From positions 62,001 to 126,000 of the forward strand of contig NZ_WOVL01000006.1 of assembly GCF_009737085.1 (NCBI RefSeq): a stretch of 64,000 nucleotides of DNA, given 5' to 3'. The translations under genes and the position numbers were made by a program. The stretch is from Paenibacillus sp. NEAU-GSW1. Lineage in GTDB: Bacteria > Bacillota > Bacilli > Paenibacillales > Paenibacillaceae. A model generated the notes under the pieces. The model searched no databases. It had not been told where the DNA came from and worked only from the letters and a program-made list of their open reading frames with translations. Below are positions 1-7,868 of this stretch, piece by piece; the stretch's first letter is position 1, and each line of letters begins with the position of its first letter.

Positions 1-1025
1 AAAATCCGCTCCGACGAAGCCATTGCAATAAGCAATTGGTTGTACATTTGACCAAGACGATTTATCGGATCCCAGAAGTTTCCGATATAATTGGCAAATC
101 CGACCAGAACGCCGACTGAAATTTCGTTCGACTGGATAAGATGCGCGCCGTACCAGAACAAAATCAAGGTGCCGACGGCAGAAGTGACTTCAATGACCGG
201 ACCGAACATTTGGTTAAGCGCGGATGCCCGGTTCCACGATTTCAAGTTGTCCTCGTTCATATGCTCGAAAAAGCTCATATTGTCTTTTTCTTGCACATAA
301 GCCTGCGTAATTTTCATTCCTTGAATGCTTTCATTCAAATGCGAATTGATCCGGGATTGCTTCATCCTCACCGTCTGCCAAGCGTAACGAATTCGTTTGC
401 GCAGCGTCGTTGAAACGACGAACATAAGCGGCACGGTTATCATAATCGCAAGGCCCAGCTTAAAGTTCCAAGCAAGCAGAATGACAACGATGCCGAGCAG
501 CTGAACGCAGTCCATCAACAGGTTGATGACTCCGTTCGTAAACAAATCCTGGAGCGAGTTTACATCATTTGTTACTCGAACAAGAACGGAACCCGCCGGC
601 CGCTTATCATAGAACCGGAACGACAGCTTCTGAATATGCTGGAACAGATGCTGCCTAAGATCGTAAATAACTTTCTGTCCAATAATGTTCGTATACTTGA
701 TGCGATAAGTATTGGATGCCCATTGAACGACGAACAGCGCAAGCATGCTGCCGGCTATCCAATAAAGCTTTGCAAAGCTTGGATCTCCATGTTTGGGAGC
801 AATCGCTTCATCAATGGCTAGAATGACTAGCGCAGGTATCGCCAGCCTCGTCAGCGTGCCGAGAATCATCATTATAATGACAGGAATCAATTGCCTCTTA
901 TAAGGACTCATATAAACCATCAATCGGCGAACTTGCGCCCAGTTGAACGGTTTTTCAATGGCGTCGTCATCTTTATAAATGAAACGCGCGTTTTTATCGT
1001 TAATGTTGCTTTTATTGGCACTCAT
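1..1025 (-). CDS. ABC exporter half-transporter, N-terminal part (runs off window)
   Basis: This is the membrane-domain part of a fused permease/ATPase exporter subunit. About 341 residues are visible, and the C-terminal nucleotide-binding domain lies beyond the left edge. The start ATG at 1025 shares one base with the stop of the upstream transporter gene (TAATG), so the two are translationally coupled. The visible protein has a charged N-terminus, several hydrophobic transmembrane stretches, and the conserved intracellular-loop wording typical of type IV exporters (RFYDKRPAGSVLVRVTNDV). It probably forms a heterodimer with the upstream subunit, as BmrC/BmrD, YfiB/YfiC or TM287/288 do. The substrate cannot be read from the sequence; multidrug or lipid export is a family-level guess. 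Confidence 0.9.
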   Translation of the reverse strand, partial: MSANKSNINDKNARFIYKDDDAIEKPFNWAQVRRLMVYMSPYKRQLIPVIIMMILGTLTRLAIPALVILAIDEAIAPKHGDPSFAKLYWIAGSMLALFVVQWASNTYRIKYTNIIGQKVIYDLRQHLFQHIQKLSFRFYDKRPAGSVLVRVTNDVNSLQDLFTNGVINLLMDCVQLLGIVVILLAWNFKLGLAIMITVPLMFVVSTTLRKRIRYAWQTVRMKQSRINSHLNESIQGMKITQAYVQEKDNMSFFEHMNEDNLKSWNRASALNQMFGPVIEVTSAVGTLILFWYGAHLIQSNEISVGVLVGFANYIGNFWDPINRLGQMYNQLLIAMASSERI

Positions 1026-2806
1026 TAGACGCCGCTCCTTTTCCGCTCCGATTCGGGCATCGACTGATCAAGCGCCGGATGATCCGCATATTGAATATTG
1101 TACGTTTCGCGGTACGGTCCAGCCATCCGAAGCAGCTGCTCATGCGTGCCGCGCTGAACGATATGCCCTTTATCCAGCACGATGATTTCATCGGCATGAC
1201 GCAGCGACGAAATCCTGTGCGCGATAATAAAGGTCGTTCGGCCCGCCATCAGCTCATTGAAGCCGGCTTGAATCTCATGTTCCGTTTCCATGTCGACAGC
1301 GCTGGTCGCATCGTCAAGAATGAGAATGCGCGGATTTTTAATGAGCGCGCGTGCAATTGCGATGCGCTGCTTCTGTCCGCCTGATAAGCCCATCCCCCGT
1401 TCGCCGACGATCGTATCGTAGCCGAGAGGCAATTCCGTAATAAAATCATGAGCTTTGGCCATTTTAGCCGCTTTGATGATCTGCTCTTCCGATACTTCCT
1501 TCACGCCGTAGGCGATGTTGGCGCGGATCGAAGCCGAGAATAAGAACGTTTCCTGGAATACCGGAGCAATTTGATCACGCAGGCTTTCGATATCCATATT
1601 GCGTATGTCGATGCCGTCGATTGTAATCGTTCCGTTCTTTACATTGTACGCACGCATGAGCAACTGGATAATCGTCGACTTGCCGGAACCTGTGGCGCCT
1701 AGCAAGCCGATGACCGAACCGGCCGGAGCATCTATCGAAATATCGGTCAATGCCGGCGATTTGTCCGGATAATTGAACGTTACACGATCAAAACGGACAT
1801 GCCCTTTAACCGTCTCGCCGTTCATTACGATCGCATGCTCGATGTTTTTCACATGCACATGCTCGTTCAGCAGCCCCAATACGCGTTCGCCCGACGCCTT
1901 CGATTGCGTGTAGTTGTTAATGTGGAAGCCTATGCCCCACATCGGTCCGATAATGTACCAAATCAAGCTGAAGAAAGCAACCAGCTCGCCTAGCTTCAAC
2001 TCATCCCGCATAACGAATGTTCCGCCGGCAACGAGCAGAATAACGACGCTCAAGTTTGCGAAGAGCTCCATATACGGGAAAAACTTTGCCCAAATCGAAG
2101 CCGCGCCGACTTGGTTCGTTTGATAGGCTTCATTGCGCGCCGAGAACTTGTTAACCTCGTGCGGCTCGCGAGCGAATGATTTTACAGTTCGTACGCCCGT
2201 AATATTTTCCTGCACGGCAGTCGTCAGATTGCTCATCGCTTGGCGCATTTCACGGAAAGCCGGATGAATTCTTTTCTCGAATCGGACAGCGCTGAATGCA
2301 AGAAACGGAATCGTAACAAGCGTAATCAACGTTAATTGCCAATGGATTGAAAGCATCATAACGCCGCCGAAAATGATCATCAGAAATACGTTCAGCAGCT
2401 GCGCAAAGCCGAAACCGATAAAGTTGCGGATCGCTTCAAGATCGGCCGTTAACCGCGACATCAAATCACCGGTTTTCGCTTTATCATAATATTGGAAAGA
2501 AAGCGTTTGTAATTTGTCGTAACAAGCGTTACGAAGACGCGAAGCTACCCGGTTGCCTAGCCTGCCGCCGAAAAGTCCGTGAAGAAATTGCATAAAGCCT
2601 TTAAGCGCCACGACTCCTACTACTGTCAACGCAAGCGCGGGGACTTTGCCAAACTGTTCATTCATAATGACATCATCGATTAGAATACGCAGCATATTCG
2701 GATAAACAAGTCCGAGCGCCGTCGCACACATTAGGCTAACGATGGAAGCCAGCAGAAACTTTCGTTCTACCCAATAAAATCGTTTTAATTGCCTAAAGAC
2801 GTCCAA
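1025..2806 (-). CDS. ABC exporter half-transporter (permease + ATPase), degenerate-site partner
   Basis: This is a complete fused exporter subunit of about 593 residues. Six transmembrane helices fill the first ~330 residues and the ATPase domain follows. I see Walker A GATGSGKST near 370, the signature LSGGQ near 474, and Walker B ILILDDATSA near 494. The residue after the Walker B aspartate is Asp, not the usual catalytic Glu. That is typical of the degenerate site in heterodimeric exporters such as BmrC. I chose a TTG start at 2806 because a GGGGAG Shine-Dalgarno lies at 2816-2821. The in-frame ATG at 2875 has no ribosome binding site. Substrate is unknown. Confidence 0.88.
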   Translation of the reverse strand: MDVFRQLKRFYWVERKFLLASIVSLMCATALGLVYPNMLRILIDDVIMNEQFGKVPALALTVVGVVALKGFMQFLHGLFGGRLGNRVASRLRNACYDKLQTLSFQYYDKAKTGDLMSRLTADLEAIRNFIGFGFAQLLNVFLMIIFGGVMMLSIHWQLTLITLVTIPFLAFSAVRFEKRIHPAFREMRQAMSNLTTAVQENITGVRTVKSFAREPHEVNKFSARNEAYQTNQVGAASIWAKFFPYMELFANLSVVILLVAGGTFVMRDELKLGELVAFFSLIWYIIGPMWGIGFHINNYTQSKASGERVLGLLNEHVHVKNIEHAIVMNGETVKGHVRFDRVTFNYPDKSPALTDISIDAPAGSVIGLLGATGSGKSTIIQLLMRAYNVKNGTITIDGIDIRNMDIESLRDQIAPVFQETFLFSASIRANIAYGVKEVSEEQIIKAAKMAKAHDFITELPLGYDTIVGERGMGLSGGQKQRIAIARALIKNPRILILDDATSAVDMETEHEIQAGFNELMAGRTTFIIAHRISSLRHADEIIVLDKGHIVQRGTHEQLLRMAGPYRETYNIQYADHPALDQSMPESERKRSGV

Positions 2807-2842
2807 GTAAACCCATCTCCCCGTTCTGTTATTAAAAATCGT

Positions 2843-2872
2843 TTTGTATGAGTGAAATATTAACAGCATCAA
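2843..2872 (-). promoter_or_regulatory. possible sigma-A promoter of the ABC exporter pair
   Basis: On the minus strand TTGATG at 2867-2872 and TACAAA at 2843-2848 are 18 bp apart. A transcript from here would begin just upstream of the Shine-Dalgarno used by the TTG start at 2806. Each hexamer matches consensus at only four of six positions, so this is weak. Confidence 0.3.
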
Positions 2873-3027
2873 CATGGAGGAGCAAACCGGATAAATTTTC
2901 GAATAATAGACTGTTTGCGCCGATAATGGCGAATTGTTACATATGAGGGGGGTATGCTCTTAAATAGTCTCAAATCATCCCTATAGTGCGTGTATTGCTC
3001 CATTTTTGCACACAATCACACAACCGA

Positions 3028-3070
3028 CAAAAAAATACACCAAGCGGCCAATGAGGCCCGCTTGGTGTAT
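3028..3070 (-). terminator. Rho-independent terminator of the nth-dynamin operon
   Basis: Arms at 3035-3047 and 3057-3070 form a strong GC-rich stem. On the minus strand it is followed by a run of seven T. It lies directly after the stop of the dynamin gene. Confidence 0.88.
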
Positions 3071-3093
3071 TCAGCGATTCATGCGATCAATAT

Positions 3094-6000
3094 TTATTCA
3101 ATTGTTGACAATTGGATATCAATTAATTGCTGATGCAATTGTTTCAGCTGTTCGACATTGGCGTTGTCGCCCAACGAGTTTTGCATGCCTTCCGCATAGC
3201 TCGACATGTCTTCCATCAGGTTAGCCCCCGCTGCTCCGGCCGCTTCCGACCACAGCTTCGCATAGGTCGCCGACCAGCTTTCATTATGGACGTTCATCCA
3301 AGATTGCAGCGCCGGCGTGATGAACTGTTCCATATCTTTGCGCATTGCCGATTTCCCTTCGCCTTCAAAGAAATGGCGCGGCGACTTAAAGCGGCTCCAC
3401 AGCCATTTGGCGTCGATCTCGCTTGAAGCCTGCCATTCCGCAACAGCTTCCAATGTCGGCAACGGCGCAGGTTCAAACTTCGCATACTTGTAACCGGCAA
3501 TTAACGACTCTGCATGCTCCCCGAACGTCCCGTATTGCTTCTGCAGCAATTTGTTCAAGTTACGCTCCATGCGCAGCGTCGTCGCCTGAAGCTCCTGCGA
3601 CAGCTCCGTACCGACAAGCCGCTGCAGCTCCAGCCACGAAGTCCATATCATCCGCTTCAAATCGCGTCCGTCATCCTGAAGCGACGACGGATTGAAGGCA
3701 TAATTGTAAAACTCGCCAAATCGCAATTGAATCCGCTGCACGACGTAGTACAGCAGCTCATTCAGCTCTTGCGTCAGTCCGGCTGGCGCAGCCGAGCTCA
3801 TAAATTGCTGCAGCTGCTCCTCCGCCTGCTTACGGCGCTCCGTTAATTGCTCGCTTTCCCGCTTGCGCGAAGCGGCATCGCCCGCCGCGCTGGTCAACCA
3901 ACCGCTGACCGTCGCCGCAGAACGGGCGATTTCCTGCTCGGCTGCGTCAACGGCAAGCTTGCCGAGATCGTTCTGGACAAAATGAAGGAATGATTGCTCG
4001 AATGCGGCTACGCCGGAACGCTGCAGCCTTTCTTCATTGTCTGCAAGCTTGGCGTCCAGCGCTTCCAGACTGGATACCGGATAAAGACGCGGATTGCGAA
4101 TGCCGTGCTGAAGCAGATTTTGCTCCACATGCTTTAATACGCCTTGCAGCTCCTCCTCGTCCGCAGCCAAATCGGCGGCGTTGACTAGGAAAAACATTTT
4201 ATCCAGCTCGAACTGGTCCTTCACGCGGCCAAGCTGCATCAGAAACTGGCGGTCGGCTTGCGAGAAGGCATGGTTATAATAAGTGACGAACAAAACGGCG
4301 TCCGCATTTTTAATGTAATTGAAGGCAACGCCTGTATGCCGGGCGTTGACGGAATCGGCTCCCGGCGTATCGACGAGCACGATGCCCTGACGCGTCAATG
4401 GGCAATCGTAATAAAGCTCGATTTCGCTCACGAAGCAAGAACGCGATTCCTCGGCGACGTAGCTCTCGTATTCTTCTTGCGGGACCGTAATTTGCTGGCC
4501 GAGCAGCTTTTCATGCTGCTCCCATCCTGTGCGGGCCGCCTTTAAAAAGCTGAAATGCGGCCGGCCGCCGGCATGAATCGCATCCGGCGACAGCTTGTCG
4601 ATGGCGCGCATGATCGCCGCAGCTTCCGGCAAAGCCGATGCCGACGCGTCCTCGCCGAGCAGCGCTAGCGAATAGCGCAAGTCTTCGATAATGGCGTCGC
4701 GCGACTTCATGACGACAGTCGCGGTGCCGTGCTCGTGCCCGTCGCCAGGCGGCACGAGGCGGTTGATCGCTGCGGTCGTCGGATTCGGCGATACCGGCAA
4801 AGCCGAATCGCCGATCAGCGCGTTCGCAAGCGAGGATTTGCCGGCGCTAAACGCGCCGAACAGCGCGATAGTGAACCGGCTGTTCTGCAGCCGGTTTGCC
4901 TTGTCGCGCATCGCGTGCGCCGCTGCGGCGAGCAGCGCGTGCGGCGCGAGCAGCTCCGCCGCGCGCTCGAGCCGCGCGGCCGCTGTGCGCTGCTGCGCGA
5001 GCGCGGCGCGGCCGGCGAGCGCAGCGCCAGCGGCGCCGGCTTTGGCGCGCGGCGCGGCCGCTGCGGCGCTAGGCGCGGCGTCGCTGCTTGGCGCCGTCGC
5101 GCCGCTGCGCGCTGCTGCGCTGGCAGCTGCGGCGCTTGGCGCCGGCAGCGCCGGCCGCGGCGCCTGCGGCGGCAGCGCAGCCGCGAGCCGCGCCTCATGC
5201 GCAGCGGCGCGCTCGTCAAGCGCCGCCAGCTGCGACAGCGCGCCGGCTTGCGCGCCGAGCGCCGCCAGCTGCTGCTGCGCCGCTTCGGCGCCAGCAGAGC
5301 TTGCTGCTGCTGCATATTCCGTCAACGCCTCAACGATTTCGAACGCGCTTTTGCGGTACAATCCTTTCACTTGACTCTCCAGCTCACGAGAATAGACAAG
5401 CGTGTACTCATTGCCGAATACAGCGGCTGTATTTACTTTATCAATAAACCATTGAGCCTCTGCCTGCCAATCGAACAGCGCCTTGAATTGCTCCTCCAGA
5501 CGATCTGCCCCAAAGCCGACCTTGTCGCCTGCTTTGCGCAAATAATCTTTCACATGCCAATCGATAGCTGCATTGACCTGACCGGCAAAGTCAGTGCGGA
5601 ACGACTCCAGCCTGCGTTCTTGCTCAGCCGCCGTCTTAGCGCCCGCAAACAGCAATCCTGCTTTAAAGCCCGGTTTGCGGCTTTCCAGAAACGAATGCGC
5701 TTTATCCCGAACAGGCGCCGGCGTGACGATTGCGTTATCGATTAACGCTTGCAGCTCGCGCCTCATTTCAATCCGCACGCGCTCCGGCTCCTGCCGCAGC
5801 CGTTCGACTTCAGCTTGAAGTCTTGCCGTTTCATCCCCGACGCGAGCAGCCTCCTCCTCGCCGCCTGCTTCCGCGATGAGCTTCTCGCGCTCCGGCTCCG
5901 CGCGAAGCGCAAGCAGCTTCTTGTGCTCGCCGAGCAAGTGCCGCAGGGAGGCGTCGACGCTATAGGCTGCGAGTGGCTGTCTGATTTGCGCCAGCTTCGC

Positions 6001-6762
6001 AAGCAGTTCAAGCAGCTCCTCATATTGTTGATAAGGGTGATCCGGCTGCCTTAACGACAAATAAACGATTCCTGCCGGCTCCAAATGCCAGGCCTGAAAC
6101 GCTTCGGCTACACTTTTACGGTATTGCTCGAATGAAAGCTCGCGATCGCGATGCTTATCGATTTGATTGACGATAAAGTATAAGGGCTTCCCCCAATCCT
6201 TCAACTGTTTGGCAAATGCAAAGTTTATTTCGGATTGGACATGATTATAATCCATTACATAAAATACGACATCGGCCAAATGAAGCGCCGATTCCGTCGC
6301 CATCCGATGCGCGTCATCCGTAGAATCAATGCCCGGCGTATCGAGCAGAACGGTATGATTGCCTAATCGTTCGGTCGGATAAGCGATCGAAACCGAGGCT
6401 ATGCCTTCACCGTCTTTGCAATAATCGTCAAGCTGATCCAGGGGTATCTCCGCTTGAAAGCTTTGACCGTTTTGAATGCGTACAACTGTCGCTTGCGCTT
6501 TGTCTCCCCCGCGGATCGATACGACGTTCGCGCTTGTCGGTATCGGACTTGAAGGCAACAGCTTAGCGCCGCAAAGCTTGTTAATAAGCGTGGACTTGCC
6601 TGCGGAAAAATGTCCGCAAAAAGCAACAGTAAGCCGACCTTCGGTCAGCTTACTGCTCAGCTCCAACGCTTGCTTCGCATGAAGCGCATCTCCGGCGGCG
6701 TTCATTTCATCAGCCGCAAAGGCGATAGCATCCGCCATGCTTGTTAGCGTCGTTTCTACCAT
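3094..6762 (-). CDS. dynA: double-headed bacterial dynamin (DynA/YpbR-like)
   Basis: At 1222 residues this is a tandem fusion of two dynamin-like GTPases, like B. subtilis DynA (YpbR, about 1190 aa), which protects membranes against stress and phage-induced damage. Head 1 has P-loop GHFSAGKST at 50-58, switch DTPG at 141-144 and NQID at 199-202. Head 2 has GAFSAGKSS at 636-644, PTT at 661-663 and DTPG at 798-801. Both heads therefore look catalytically intact. Helical stalk regions follow each head. Residues ~484-620 form an Ala/Arg/Pro-rich low-complexity linker encoded by extremely GC-rich DNA (4903-5315). The gene starts 3 bp after the small gene upstream and ends at a terminator. It most likely acts at the cytoplasmic face of the membrane. 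Confidence 0.93.
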   Translation of the reverse strand: MVETTLTSMADAIAFAADEMNAAGDALHAKQALELSSKLTEGRLTVAFCGHFSAGKSTLINKLCGAKLLPSSPIPTSANVVSIRGGDKAQATVVRIQNGQSFQAEIPLDQLDDYCKDGEGIASVSIAYPTERLGNHTVLLDTPGIDSTDDAHRMATESALHLADVVFYVMDYNHVQSEINFAFAKQLKDWGKPLYFIVNQIDKHRDRELSFEQYRKSVAEAFQAWHLEPAGIVYLSLRQPDHPYQQYEELLELLAKLAQIRQPLAAYSVDASLRHLLGEHKKLLALRAEPEREKLIAEAGGEEEAARVGDETARLQAEVERLRQEPERVRIEMRRELQALIDNAIVTPAPVRDKAHSFLESRKPGFKAGLLFAGAKTAAEQERRLESFRTDFAGQVNAAIDWHVKDYLRKAGDKVGFGADRLEEQFKALFDWQAEAQWFIDKVNTAAVFGNEYTLVYSRELESQVKGLYRKSAFEIVEALTEYAAAASSAGAEAAQQQLAALGAQAGALSQLAALDERAAAHEARLAAALPPQAPRPALPAPSAAAASAAARSGATAPSSDAAPSAAAAAPRAKAGAAGAALAGRAALAQQRTAAARLERAAELLAPHALLAAAAHAMRDKANRLQNSRFTIALFGAFSAGKSSLANALIGDSALPVSPNPTTAAINRLVPPGDGHEHGTATVVMKSRDAIIEDLRYSLALLGEDASASALPEAAAIMRAIDKLSPDAIHAGGRPHFSFLKAARTGWEQHEKLLGQQITVPQEEYESYVAEESRSCFVSEIELYYDCPLTRQGIVLVDTPGADSVNARHTGVAFNYIKNADAVLFVTYYNHAFSQADRQFLMQLGRVKDQFELDKMFFLVNAADLAADEEELQGVLKHVEQNLLQHGIRNPRLYPVSSLEALDAKLADNEERLQRSGVAAFEQSFLHFVQNDLGKLAVDAAEQEIARSAATVSGWLTSAAGDAASRKRESEQLTERRKQAEEQLQQFMSSAAPAGLTQELNELLYYVVQRIQLRFGEFYNYAFNPSSLQDDGRDLKRMIWTSWLELQRLVGTELSQELQATTLRMERNLNKLLQKQYGTFGEHAESLIAGYKYAKFEPAPLPTLEAVAEWQASSEIDAKWLWSRFKSPRHFFEGEGKSAMRKDMEQFITPALQSWMNVHNESWSATYAKLWSEAAGAAGANLMEDMSSYAEGMQNSLGDNANVEQLKQLHQQLIDIQLSTIE

Positions 6763-6765
6763 GGC

Positions 6766-7035
6766 TTATACAGCTTCCTCTTCTGACGGCAAGCAAATTT
6801 CAAATACGTTGCCGTGCTGCAAAATCATAATGTTGCGGCCTTTTTCCTTCATTACAACAACCTCAGGCTTTTGGCGCATGCGCTCGATGTATTGATCCGG
6901 CACGTCGCCCGAGCCGCTTACGGTTACGCCTTCAACGAGAATATCTTCGTTCTCTTGCGGCGGCGATTCCAGCACTTGCTCATAAATATCGGAGAACAGC
7001 TCAAAATTGTTCGTGTAAACGGAAATGCACTTCAT
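6766..7035 (-). CDS. small conserved hypothetical protein
   Basis: I do not recognise this 89-residue acidic protein. It has no signal peptide or membrane segment, and looks like a small alpha/beta protein. It sits between nth and the dynamin gene in one operon. The stop codon of nth overlaps the first in-frame ATG (7044), but the Shine-Dalgarno AAGGA lies inside the nth stop region. It has proper 8-nt spacing only to the ATG at 7035, so that start is preferred. Translation is probably coupled to nth. Confidence 0.75.
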   Translation of the reverse strand: MKCISVYTNNFELFSDIYEQVLESPPQENEDILVEGVTVSGSGDVPDQYIERMRQKPEVVVMKEKGRNIMILQHGNVFEICLPSEEEAV

Positions 7036-7040
7036 CTTCA

Positions 7041-7742
7041 TCATCCTTCATTGGCTATTTTCGGTTTTGTTGCCTTATTTTTAGTGTTCTTCATGACGCC
7101 TGGCTTCATACGTTTCTGTCCTTCTTTGCACAAATCAATAAGCGGACAGATCGGACATTGCGGATTTTGCGCTTTGCAGTGATATCGCCCGAAAAAGATC
7201 AACCGATGATGCGTAATGGTCCACTCGTCTTGCGGGACGAGCTTCATCAGCTTCTTCTCCACTTCAAGTACCGTATCGTCCGGCTTGGCTGCGCCCAGCC
7301 GCTTCGAAACGCGCTCCACATGCGTATCAACTGCAATCGCTGGCACTCCAAATGCATTGGAGACGACGACGTTAGCCGTCTTTCGTCCTACCCCGGGCAG
7401 CTCGGTTAGCTGCTCATGCAAATGCGGAACTTCGCCGTCATATTTATCAATCAATATGCGACAGAGCTTTTGAATATTGGAAGCTTTGCTTCGAAAGAGT
7501 CCAATTCTTCGAATATCCTGCTCCAGCTCATCGAGCGGCACTGCCAAATAATCCTCTGGCCGTTTATATTTCTCGAATAGCGTAACCGTTACTTTGTTGA
7601 CTGTCTCATCCGTGCATTGCGCGGACAGCAGCACTGCAATGGTAAGCTCGAACGGATTGCTATGACGCAATTCGCAATGCGCGTCGGGAAACATTTCAGC
7701 TAATGTATCCAGTATATGGCGCATTTTCTGTTTCGCATTCAT
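7041..7742 (-). CDS. nth: endonuclease III (DNA glycosylase/AP lyase)
   Basis: Nth removes oxidised pyrimidines and nicks the resulting abasic site in base-excision repair. The protein shows the helix-hairpin-helix LPGVGRKTA with the catalytic lysine, and the following AVDTHVERV with the catalytic aspartate. A C-terminal C-x6-C-x2-C-x5-C cluster (CKAQNPQCPICPLIDLC) would hold the 4Fe-4S. The ATG at 7742 (MNAKQKM) is preceded by GGGGGAG at good spacing; the upstream extension to 7811 has no conserved content. The protein is 233 residues. In B. subtilis nth follows dnaD. Here dnaD is 19 kb away. Confidence 0.95.
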   Translation of the reverse strand: MNAKQKMRHILDTLAEMFPDAHCELRHSNPFELTIAVLLSAQCTDETVNKVTVTLFEKYKRPEDYLAVPLDELEQDIRRIGLFRSKASNIQKLCRILIDKYDGEVPHLHEQLTELPGVGRKTANVVVSNAFGVPAIAVDTHVERVSKRLGAAKPDDTVLEVEKKLMKLVPQDEWTITHHRLIFFGRYHCKAQNPQCPICPLIDLCKEGQKRMKPGVMKNTKNKATKPKIANEG

Positions 7743-7829
7743 CGTCTTTCGCTCCCCCGTCCATACACTATCGTTCAAAGTGTAGCGAAATTTGTCACGG
7801 CGCGCAACCATTAGAACGGTTAAAAAACG

Positions 7830-7857
7830 AAAAAACTGCCCAATTGAGCAGTTTTTT
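7830..7857 (-). terminator. Rho-independent terminator after the SLH gene
   Basis: A 10-bp inverted repeat (7830-7839 and 7848-7857) has A-rich and T-rich arms and can work in both directions. It lies 11 bp past the stop of the SLH-protein gene. Confidence 0.8.
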
Positions 7858-7868
7858 CACAAAATAGT

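Noticed and set aside
4691-5745. Long plus-strand frames opposite the dynamin linker
   Set aside because: They arise because GC-rich Ala/Arg codons lack stops in every frame; products are low complexity.
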